Positions 48,674 to 59,143 of a stretch of 64,000 nucleotides of DNA are shown here, piece after piece. Below the pieces are notes generated by a model. It had not been told where the DNA came from and ran no database searches. It saw nothing but the letters and a program-made list of their open reading frames with translations. Made by a program: the position numbers and the translations under genes. The stretch's first letter is position 1. Each line of letters begins with the position of its first letter. The DNA comes from Gnetum montanum. Taxonomy: Eukaryota; Streptophyta; Gnetopsida; Gnetales; Gnetaceae. The stretch is taken from the NCBI GenBank assembly GCA_015680685.1, contig MNCI01007639.1, positions 204,566-268,565 on the forward strand, in the 5' to 3' direction.

Positions 48674-51600
48674 TCAGACGTAGTATGGCTTGAGGTACAA
48701 GTGGTTCATGGGATTTGCAAAATCTTTGCCATCCATGTCTGCCAATTTCAAGGCTCCATTCTCATAGGCTTTCATGACTATGAATGGACCTTCCCAGTTT
48801 GCTAAGAACTTACTTAGATGCTCACGAAGAGCTTTGAGAATGAGGTCCCCCTTTTTGATTGGCCATCGATGTAGATTGGAATGATGCTTTTGCCACTTCT
48901 TGTCTTGGTACCATTCGATATGACCAAGTGTTTGAACATGCTCCTCCTCAATGGAGTTGAGGTCAATGACCCTTGACTCATTATTATGGGTGTCATTCAT
49001 GATGCTTGAAAGGATCATCCAAAGTGACGATACCTACAATTCAAGAGGTAACACTACTTTAGATTCATAGACTAGGCTATGAGGAGTCTTACCTATGGTC
49101 ATTCTACACGTCATACAATAAGCCCACAGTATGCAAAGGATTTGTTCATGTCATCGCCTCTTACTATTGCTAAACATCCTTTTGAGAAAGTTGGTGATGG
49201 CCTTGTCTATTGCCTCCACTTGATCGTTTGCCTATGGGTAGTATGGTGACGAAAAGGATTACTTGATGCCAAGGTTGCTACAAAAGGTTTTGGTTTCTAC
49301 GCTACTAAACTATGGCCCGTTCTCTATCACAATAGTCATGGGAAGACCAAACCTTGTTACTATGTTGTTCAAGATAAAGTAGCAAACCTATTAAGTAGTT
49401 TTCCTAAGGGGGATAGCCTCTGCCCACTTTGTGAAGTACTTGGTGACGATGATGATGAAGCTATGTCTTGCAGAAGACTTAGGCATGATGGGTCCTATGA
49501 TATCTAGCCCTCATCGTTGGAATGGCCCCGTAATTTATGTAGGATGCAACTCAGTAGGTGAAACATGTATAAGATTTGCATGACGTTGGCATGTATCACA
49601 TGTCATAACTTTGGCAAGGCAATCTCATTCCATGTAAGGCCAGTAATATCCTAGGCATTTGATTTTTGCTACCATAGCCCTGGGAGCTATGTGTCCTCCA
49701 CATAGTCCTTCATGGACTTCGTTAATGATTTTCTGTGCTTCTTCCCCACTAACACAAGTTAGCAATATCCCATCAAAGGAGCATTTGCATAAGGTATTAT
49801 CTCCTATAAGGACATACTGTTAGGCTCGCTTTCAGATTGCATCCTTTTAAGCAAATGTCAAGTTGTGTGGGGGTTCGCTGTGTTGAAGGTAGGCTTTAAC
49901 ATTAGCGTACCACTCTTGGGCATTGGTAGAACTTATGAAGGTGCCATGTGCCACTTGATTTATAGGGTCTGTGTACTCTGTTATCGAAGCAGGTAAAGTT
50001 GCAAATAGGTGTGGTGGCACGTTTAACGCTAGTGTGGCTATGGCATCTGCTATAGTGTTCTCGTTGTGTGGCACATGTTGGATTTCTATCTTTGTAAACT
50101 GTTTCAGTAAACTCTTGGCTAAGTCACAATAAGGTTGTAAATGTGAAGCTTTATAGGCATAGATTTTGGTAATTTGGTTGATGACAAGTTGGGAATTGCC
50201 TCGGATTACCAAATGTTGGATCTTTAATTACTGGGCTACTAAAAGGCCCCTAAGGAGTCCTTTGTACTCAGCTACATTGTTTGTACAAAGGAACGTAAAA
50301 TGGTAAGCGAAAGGTCGAATGTCCCTCGAGGGGAATGTAATGATAGCAACAACACTACCACCTTGTGTGGTTGAGGCACTATCAAAATGCAAAGTAGCTT
50401 CGAAGTGTAATGGTACAGGGTTGATGTTGTTAACATGTTCAACAGGGAATTCTAGCTCTATGGTTGCCCAATCATCGATGGGTGAGGTTGTGAGCTGTGT
50501 AGCTATCACTTGTCCTTTCATTGATGATTGGGCTACATAGTGTAAATCAAATTCCACTATTATAGCTTTCCATTGGGCTATCCTACTGCTTTTGTATAAA
50601 TTGTTTGTGATAGCCCAAAAGTATGTTGCTCTTGAATATAATGTTAACCTTGCTATGGAATAGGGCAGGAAAATTTCTTTCTACTTCATTGTACTTCACC
50701 TCATAAACTATTAGTGTATGGCTTAACTAATAAACTAGGATTTTAGAGCTGTCATCTCTCTTTTGACACAACAATGCTGTGATAGATGTGTCCGAAGTGG
50801 TAAGGTAGATGTAGAAAGGCTTATCCCTCTGTGATGGATAAATAGTTGGGAGGTGCAAAAGCTCTTTCTTTAAGTCATCGAAGGCTTGTTGACACTGTGT
50901 CGTCCACTCAAAGTTGACTCCCTTCTTTAGCAAGTGTTGCATGGGGTGTAACTTGTCGGTCAACTTTGCTACAAACCTTCTAATAAACTATATTCTACCT
51001 TGCAACCCATGCAATTCTTTAAGGTTACTAGGGGGTTCTAGGTTAACGATGACCTTAACTTTGTCAAGGTCTACTCGTATTCTAGCTTTCGATACTACAA
51101 ACCCTAGCATGCATTTGGTTTTAACTCCGAAAACACATTTCTTTGGGTTGACACATAAGTCATTCCTGTGACAACGCTTGAGGACTACATCTAGATCAGT
51201 GGGATGATCAATAGCTCTCTTAGACTTGACTACTATGTCATCCACTTAATCGTTTAGTCTCTCTAAGAGGTATTTGCTGAATATGTACATCATGGCTCGT
51301 TGATAGGTTGCTTCGGCAGTTTTGAGACCAAAGGGCATCATATTTTAACAAAAGGTTCCTCAAAGGGTTATGAAAGTAGTTGTTAATTGATGCTCTGGAT
51401 TGATGCGGATTTGATTGTAACCTAAGAACCCATCCATAAAGGACAGTAAAGCATGACTAGCTGTAGTGTCAATAAGTTGATCAATACTTGGTAATGGGAA
51501 GTTATCTTTAATCATTTCTTTGTTTAGATCTTGAAAGTCTATACAAATTTGTATATCTCCCATTTTCTTGGAGACTACAATGATGTTCGATACCCACTCT

Positions 51601-52109
51601 AAGTAATTAACCACATGGATGAAGCCTGCTTGATACAACCTGGTAATTTCATCACGTATGGCTAGTGCGATTTTTAGTTTAATTTTTCGAGCCTTTTGTT
51701 TAACTACTTTGATACACAAGTCTAAGACAATGTTATGTTGTATGAGCCATGGGTCTAAGCCCAACATGTCATTATAGGACCATGCAAACACTTTAATGTT
51801 GTTTTGGAGAACCTTAGATACGTCCTTTTGTATTTGTGAATATAGAAAGGAGCGAAGTTTTAATGTCTTTATTTTCCCCCTAGATGTAGTTACAGGTGCT
51901 TCAATGAGAGGGTCATTGGTTACATCCCTGGCCTCTAAGTCTAAGGCTTGGACCAAATGTTTGGGCCAATCTAGGGATGTTTCCAGGGATGCTATAGTGT
52001 TGTCAGTAGATGATTCCTAGTCTATTGATTCTGAGTTTAGGTGTCTCGTAAGCTTGCCATGAGGACTTGTCAAGGTTAAAAGCGAATGTTGATCATCGTG
52101 CATAGCCAT
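48674..52109 (-). pseudogene. E4 pol: RT, two RNase H domains, integrase
   Basis: Starts MAMHDDQ at 52109 and ends PYYV at 48674. The first 198-codon open segment holds the RT N-terminus and palm (ICIDFQDLNK, LLSFMDGFLGYNQIRI). The catalytic box reads stop-VDD near 51240, where E3 has YMDD. RNase H 1 has KKGVNFEWTTQCQQAFDDLKK (50963-50727). The second RNase H has LHFDSASTTQGG (near 50385) and NTIADAIATLALN (near 50050). The integrase HHCC finger is at about 49740-49590 and the catalytic core at about 49510-49200. The C-terminal region is open from 49018 to the end and includes GPFIVMKAYENGALKLADMDG. A deletion lies near the end of RNase H 1. It replicates and inserts the element in intact relatives. 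Confidence 0.92.
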
Positions 52110-52250
52110 TTTTGTCAAACATGTCATAATGAGAAAAAGCCAAGTCAAGTGATGCCTCTTTGTAGCAACAACATGTAATGAATGTTTGTAAAGTAATAAT
52201 ACAACATAAAATAATCATCAATCACTGTGTAAAATTTGCAAGTTAAAGCT

Positions 52251-52630
52251 ACTAGTTTAAGGTCTTAGTGGACCGTATTGAGACCTGAAACAAATGCTAA
52301 CATTGCCAATTTAAGGTCGTAGCAGACCGTCACATATTATATAATTTGGTTTATGATATAGAATGAGTGGTGAGATGCCATATAGGACATGACAGATTGT
52401 TGATCGGGTTAAAGCATATGCTAGAATTGCTAGTTTAAGGTCTTTGCGGACCACTACTAGGTAGAGTTGAAAGCCAAAACTACTAGTTTAAGGTCTTTGC
52501 AGATCGTTAACAAGTAGATTTTAAAAGCTAAGTTTTGCTAGTTTAAGGTCTTTGCGGACCATCATTAGGCTACATTGTAAGTTAACGTCATATGTAAACC
52601 AAGATTGCCAATTTAAGGTCTTAGCGAACC
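52251..52630 (+). repeat. E4 dyad array, GGTC type
   Basis: Six units: GGTC-TTAGTG-GACC, GGTC-GTAGCA-GACC, GGTC-TTTGCG-GACC (twice), GGTC-TTTGCA-GATC and GGTC-TTAGCG-AACC, each preceded by AGTTTAA or AATTTAA and spaced 50-120 bp. It lies between the RT start and the antisense-gene promoter. Confidence 0.9.
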
Positions 52631-52817
52631 ATTAGTGGGTAGACTTTGTAAATATAGATGGCTAATTTAAGATGGAACAAAATTTTTGGTGGGCCCACGT
52701 GCTATGCTGTAGACAATCGCTACGCTAAGCTATTAGTATAACTTAATAGTGCTACACTACAAGGGATGTCCCACATTAATCGAGTCATGAAAATGACAAG
52801 TATTTTACCACATTAGC

Positions 52818-52825
52818 TATAAATA
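52818..52825 (+). promoter_or_regulatory. TATA box of E4 antisense gene
   Basis: TATAAATA in GCTATAAATAGGGG, 141 bp before the ATG at 52959. It lies upstream of a leader similar to that of E2. Confidence 0.75.
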
Positions 52826-54447
52826 GGGGTTTATCCCTTGGTAAACTTGTCATTTTCATTGTCAAAGCTTAGAGCCCATACTCAGAGCATAACACGATTG
52901 CACAGAGAGAGTGAACTAGTGTAGCATAGCAATTGACAGGGAATTTTCAAGTGAGACAATGACACCCAAAGGTGAATGCAAGAACTGAGGACTTGCCAAA
53001 GTAGATGAGGTGAAAGACACTCTGAGGCACCTATCCAAGTTGCACGTTGAAGTGCGGGAGGAGGCTTCGTATGCTTGGTAAGTTAATACGCTGCCCTTGT
53101 TTTCCAGATGTTGTTATTGTTATTGTGGTGAAATTTTCATCCACTACCACTATTTTGGTTACTGTTTTGGCCACCATGCCGTTATTGCCGCTAGTTGACT
53201 ACAGCAACCATACGGATGCTATATTATGGTTGCATGCAACATCACCTTAACTGCCATTGTTAAGAATGGCAACTGCCTTATCGCAAGGGTTTGGATGATT
53301 CTAAGTGGCATAGCACATGCTTGGCACAGTGTACCATCTTTAAGAAGGGTTTAGTTATTTGTGAAATTTGTTAGGGTGATTTGTGCTTAATTGTAGCATA
53401 GCATGAGTTATTTTTTACAACAACATAGGGTTGATATGGCAAGGACATTGAATTTGCTCTCATCTATGCTACTTAAGGCTATAATTTTTTTTACTCTTAT
53501 GCTTGCTACGTTGCTATGCCTGTTACAGGGGTATGCTTATCATATTATCATGCGTCTTCCTGTGCTTGTTCATTTGCTATCTTGCTACACTATGCATATC
53601 ATAGTCATCACCCTTAAGCATACATGTAATTGTTACGTTGCATACCTATTATGTTGTGGTATGTATCGTGTAACAATTACTGTAAGGCGAAGCCAGTGTT
53701 GTTACGCAGTACAATGCCTAATGGTTATGCTACGCTATAAGTGCCATTTTGTAATATCACCTATAATGCTCAACTCTATTTTCTATTAAAGAAAAATTTG
53801 CAACCGAGAGAACATGCTACGCTACATGCAAAGAAAGGTTACGCTACGCTATATGTGAATAGATGATTATGCTATGCTACATGTAAACTTTACCTGAACA
53901 TAGTGCTAATGTTTGATGCTTTGTTGTGTAGGGTCATGTTAAAGCCCATTCTGATTGTCCTTGAGATTTTAGGAGTCCTGTGTTGCCTTAGTGAACCAAT
54001 GGCCAATGTTCCTCCTCCACATGCATGTTTGGGGTAGTAGGAGGTCTGGTTCTAGGAGGGTGCATGGGACTTCTTACAGTTCCTCCTCCACTATTTTAGT
54101 ATGATCATTTGGTCACACTTATCAGTGGATACAGTAGTCGCAATCACGAAAACACTGTTACTCAGGGAAAATTGGGGTATTTTGAAATTTTTGACTGATG
54201 GGTCAATCGGGGGTGAGCAGGCAGAAGGCTCCAACTAGCACCCAAAATGCTTGAGACACTTAAGTTGGATCTGGGACATGCTCGAGTATAAATCCTATTA
54301 CTTATACAACACATTATTTGTTGCCCATCACATGGGCACCTATTTTTAGAACCCACCTGGGATCGTTTACTATGCTGGCGGGTGAATTCTGTGAAGGTAT
54401 CTCATCATGTTGTGTAATCCATGTAACACTAGAAAAAGGTGTTAAGA

Positions 54448-54466
54448 GTATATATATATATATATT
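54448..54466. repeat. (TA)n microsatellite in E4 aORF intron 2
   Basis: About nine TA units followed by a T run, within the intron between exons 2 and 3. Confidence 0.9.
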
Positions 54467-56064
54467 TTTTATTACCAAGTTTTATGTTGACAGGAATGGT
54501 CTTCACGGTGATACAGATGCCTTGGCGTTGGCACAGATGGCCTTGTAGGAGTTTTCCTCTATTGGGAATGTGCACGTTGGCATAATAGGCCAATTTCAGG
54601 GTGAGTTTAAAACCTACCTGACACGATATTCCCAATTTTATGGAAAGTGTAAGGAAGCTAGTTGGTTGGATAGGGAGTGGGTATCCCTCAAGCCACTTAC
54701 CATTGAAGATGTGCTAGTAGATCTCTCACCATTTTCCATGCCATTTAAACCTGGTACGCTAAACTGTGAATTTGCTATTATATGTTCAAGTGATGATCAT
54801 TTTTTTGTTACTAATTTTTTATTTTTTTTATTTTGAAAACTATTACAGAGGTCACTATGATCACATCTAGGTATAATGAAACTAACCTCTTTTTCAAGTA
54901 CGGGGAGGTAGAGGAGACCCAGCATTATCTCTGCAATGGGGCCCCAGCCACGCTTGTTAACAACCTTCAGGAGGCTGGGATCATAGGACTATTTTTGGCC
55001 ATCAACCCAAGTGTCCTACCTGCTGAAATGCTTTCCCTAGTTGACTCCTTTTCCAAGAAGGCTGACTGCTTATGTACACGGGTTCATAGTGTATGGGTGG
55101 TGTTTGAAATCAATGACCAACTATTTACAGATCTTTTCAGTGTCCCTTCTAATGGTCTTCCTATAGGAGAAAAATCTAAGAAAGATGCAAACCATCAGGG
55201 GAACATTGAAGAGTGGCTAGAGGCGGCAAAGGACCAAAAGGGGATCTACATCGAGAAGGTTAGGCTAGAGGTGGCCAAAACGATTTACCCTATCTTTTAC
55301 ATCCATGCCTTCCCCAAGCTACTCTCCCAAGGAAAAATCCTAGGAGTTGAACAGGCTTGGATAATGAGATATGTCATGGAAGAAGGGACTCACTACAATT
55401 AGGCCAAATACCTTTGCAAAGGCTTCTAGGTTGAAATGGTCAAACTCTGCAGGAAGCTTGAGTCCCTTTTCAACATGCACCATGCCTTCTTTATAGCCTA
55501 CCTGTGGTGTTTCGTGGAATTCTTGGTAGTTTGCGAGAATGGTGTCTAGGTTCTACAAGACCACAGTCAAATTTCCAAACCATGGATTTTTCATGTATTC
55601 CATACCACATGATCCCAAGATCCCTTGGAAGCTATTGGGGAATCATTTTTGATGACGACTAGGGATCGGGTGGCACGCACCTTTCATGTCCAAGATAGCT
55701 TGGGAGAGGCACCTCCCATTAACATGGGAAATGTGACAAGGGGAGAATGCCTCATTGTAGAAATAGTGGCAACTAGCTTGTAATGTAAGAGGTCTCGTCC
55801 TATAAAAGAGACTCCCCATACAAACCAAGAGAGGGGGAAGAAGCTATGACTCAAACTTCGTAGAGTGCAACCTCCAATTGGTAAGTGTATTTTATTATTT
55901 GGCTAATGCTCGCTACGCTGCGCTACGCTAGGTAGTGTTGCATAGTGTAGCATATATTCTAAGTTGGTATATCTTGCCTACTGTGATTATGCTTTATTAG
56001 CAAAAGAAGAAGAAGAAGAAGGGGAGGAAGAGGTGATGACCCCTAGAACAAGGATGACTGGTGA

Positions 56065-56290
56065 AGATGAAGAGGTTTTAGCCACAGAGGAAAGGGCCTT
56101 GGCTGACAAAGAAGGAGCCCCTACTATAGAAGAAAGGGCCTCAGCTAGTGAGGAAGAGGCCCCTACCGATGAAGAGAAGGCCTCTGCTGATGAAGAAAGG
56201 GCCCCAGCTGATGAGGAAGAGGCCCCTACTAATGAAGAAATGGCCCCAGTCGATGAGGAAGAGGCCCCTACCAATCAAGAAGAGGCCCTT
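56065..56290 (+). repeat. Acidic minisatellite in E4 aORF exon 5
   Basis: Imperfect repeats of about 27-30 bp encode ADEE(R/E)AP-type units, seven or more in a row. Reading frame is kept throughout, so the repeat expanded without breaking the exon. E2 and E3 have only short charged stretches here. Confidence 0.85.
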
Positions 56291-57956
56291 TATGATGATC
56301 CTTTTGGTGAGTGTAGTTTAGTACTAGAGGGGCATATGAGTATTGAGGACACTGCTACGTTGTTAGGTTAGCTGGAAGGAGAGGGGCTCCATTTTGACAT
56401 TGGTGAGTTTGATTGCTTGTTTGATAGTGTATCGATGGGTGACCCCCCTGCTATCACCCCTGAGGGTTTGCTGGGTAGGAGCTTTACATTGTCATTTACA
56501 TTATTCATCAGCTTTATCATGGTTCTTTCTGTTGTGGCTAACATGTTTCACCGTGCAACAGATACCACTGTTGATACTTTTGGCTCTTCTTCGATCTGCC
56601 TGCAACTATGGATCGCGACCCTTGACAAATTCACTTTTATGGAGGGGGTGGTCGATGACATGATTGACTGTCTAAAGTAGATCGACCCGAAAGTGGGTAA
56701 GTTAAAGTTGCTATGCTAGGTTTCCTATATTGTTACAGTCTCTCTATGTCACTATGACTAATGCTCTTTTGTGTGTAGTTGGTAGCCTCTCTTCTCAAGT
56801 GGGACCCTAAGTAAGTAGTTAAGGTAGAAGCTATGCCGAAATTCCCATAGGAGGTAACCGAAGTACCTCATCACATATACGATGAAGCAAGAAAATGTGC
56901 GTTGTACTCGACACGCTCCCTGTGGGAATGCAGGCGTGTAAACGAAGACCTCTGGAAATGGGTGCAAAGGCTTGAGAAGGAGAAGGCTAATCTAACTGCT
57001 GAGGTGGGGGATCTCCAATCCAAGAATGAATTCCTATTGGCCCAAGACACTAATGATGGTAGTTGGCACATAGCCATCATCGACTATGCAAGATATTGGA
57101 TGGCCATGCGACGCAACAAGAAAGCCACACATGAAATAATCGAACAACGCATGCAAATGGACCTTCTAGCCTAGAAGAACCAAGATTGGAAGGATTATAG
57201 CGTGAAGGTTTATGAGTGGGGGTAGGCACAGAAGAATCACAAACACATGTATAAATTGGAACGTGACGCCTACCATAAACAGTATTATGATGCTTCCATC
57301 AAGTTGCATACCTATGAAGTATTCCTTGACATTATTGGTGCTTTTGGGGCTTATGATAGGTTCATGAAATAGGTGACAGTTAGTGAATCTCCCAAAAGGG
57401 AGATGACGTTTCCCGCAGGTGAGACCACCACTACTATGTTTTCTCTAGGACCACCGATATGGATAGCCGTGGAAAAGGAGAAAGCTGTAGCAAACTCTAA
57501 TTTGGTAGAGAGGAATTGGGTTGACATTACTGAGGAGGAGATCTTACAATGCCTCGCAGCTGGCATGGATCAGATACCCCCTGAAACAGATGCGGGGCCA
57601 TCTCAGGTTAGTCACTTTTATTTATTTATGGTGTGATAATTTATTTTATAAAAATCTTTGTCATAGCTCTAACTAATTGTTTTATTTTCTTTGTTATGTA
57701 GTATCCAAATGAAAATGTAGGATCCACTGAGGCAGGGGATGGTGGTGTAGGCAAAGACTCATAGCGTAGTGACAGAGAATTTTATTCTTGTCTTTGGATT
57801 CTTAAAAAAATTTTGTAAACCTTATTGATTAATATTTTGAATGAAGTATGGAATATAAAAATATTTATTTCATTTTGGTTAGTGTGTTGTATTTTTTAGT
57901 CTATTCTTTGTCTCTTTTTTTATTAATTAATTAAGCTCCTTGGGAGCATCTCATTT

Positions 57957-58140
57957 TAGTTTTAGGCCATTTCAGACTGTAACAATAGTTTAAGGCCATT
58001 CCGGGCCATCGCTAGTTTTAGGCCATTTCGGGCCATTGGTAGTTTTGGGCCTTTTCGGGCCGTTGGTAGTTTTAGGCCATTTCGGGCCGTTGGATGATGG
58101 TAAAGAAAACTTTTGTCAGTTTTAGGCCTTAATGAGCCAT
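57957..58140 (+). repeat. E4 dyad array, GGCC type
   Basis: Units GGCC-ATTCCG-GGCC, GGCC-ATTTCG-GGCC (repeated), a decayed GGCC-TTTTCG-GGCC and GGCC-TTAATG-AGCC, preceded by AGTTTTA. It lies between the 3' end of the antisense gene and protease. The stretches 57765-57956 and 58141-58310 hold nothing else recognisable. Confidence 0.9.
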
Positions 58141-58310
58141 TTCATGACGTAAACAGTGGGTGTAATGTGAATGATTTTAACAATAAGGAAAATGTTAGCG
58201 TAAATGAATGAATATGAAGAAAATAGTGCTAAGAATGAATGTATGGCTGATGTAAGTGGTGATCATGTTGGAAGTAGTGCAGTAGTTATGCTAACGCAAG
58301 TAACGATCAT

Positions 58311-59143
58311 TCTTGCAGCTACTTCCTAACCCATCGTGGGCTCGATGATGTATAAGGCCGAGGGGCTTTGTTGTGGTATTCTTCTATATCATTATCTACC
58401 ACTTGAAAAGGCAACTTAGCCCACGTAGTTTCATTTTCTGAGCTGGCGTTTTAGGTTAGTTGATTAGCCAAACAAGTAGCATCGGTGGGGATAGGCAATT
58501 CATTTTCAGAGGTTATTACTTCTGAACCCTGCTCCATGTCAACATTGTTTATTGCTTGGATGGCCACTTCGTCATCAGAGATTACCACCTCCCTGCCCGC
58601 ATAAGGTAGGTGGATCTCTTGATGTATGGGTGAAGAGATGGTCTTGAGTTGGGCTAATCAAAACCTCCCCAAGATCAGGTTAAACCCAGGGATCTCTTCT
58701 ACCATGATGAATGTTGTGCTTGTGGGGAACTGGTCCCTTGCCACAAAGTTGATGTGGACAGTTCCCTTTACCACTACCCATGCTCCATTGAATGACTTCA
58801 AACACAGGGTTATTGTGGGTTTGATTTGATCAACCAAGCCCAGTTTGTCCACTATAGGGAATGTGATGACATTTGTAGCAGCCCTATCATCAACATGTAC
58901 TCATTGAATCTTGTGCTGACTGACCTAAATTGTGAGGAACACGGGTGCTATTATGTCCTAGCCCTTCTTAGGGTCATCCTTAATGGATTTTTCACAGAAT
59001 GTCAACTGAGCTAGCCACAGTTCTTTGGGTGTAGAAGGAAGCATAACCGCATGGATTTCTTTCTCCTCCTCTAGCATGTTTTCGTCAATCAGTATCGACG
59101 TTAACGTGTGAACCAATGCCTCACGGTGTGCAGTGGAGGTCAT
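58311..59143 (-). pseudogene. E4 protease
   Basis: Comprises a linker from gag (59143-58958), the active-site region VHVDDRAATNV near 58890, where the family DDG has become DDR, VVKGTVHINFVARDQF, the motif FNLILGRF ending at 58658 with a stop where E3 has SW, and the acidic tail NVDMEQGSEVITSENE ending near PRWVRK at about 58320. Loss of the active-site glycine and the stops make it inactive. The family role is cleavage of the polyprotein. The tail is closely similar to that of E2. Confidence 0.88.

Larger units (their letters stand above)
52959..57764 (+). pseudogene. E4 antisense spliced gene (aORF), most complete copy
   Basis: Exons: 1 52959-53077 (119 nt), 2 53932-54381 (450), 3 54494-54753 (260), 4 54849-55880, 5 56001 to about 56471, 6 56562-56696, 7 56779-57606, 8 57702-57764. 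Nearly all junctions are GT/AG. Together they would encode about 1,100 residues: a charged start (in-frame TGA at codon 10), hydrophobic KPILIVLEIL in exon 2, WDFLQFLLHYFSMIIW, WLDREWVSLKPLTIEDV in exon 3, the exon 4 core (EAGIIGLFLAI, TDLFSVPSNGLPIGE, IMRYVMEEGTHYN), an acidic repeat in exon 5, and a coiled coil (RLEKEKANLTAEVGDLQSKN) plus DYARYWMAMRRNKKA in exon 7. Stops are few. The function is unknown. The exon 4 GLP/DG pattern is reminiscent of plant mobile domain proteins. Confidence 0.87.

Noticed and set aside
53403-53789. 128-codon hydrophobic, Cys-rich open frame
   Set aside because: It lies wholly in intron 1 of the E4 antisense gene and has no counterpart in the introns of E2 or E3.
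55987-56274. Ser/Ala-rich open frame on the minus strand
   Set aside because: It is the mirror of the acidic GAA/GAG-rich minisatellite in exon 5.
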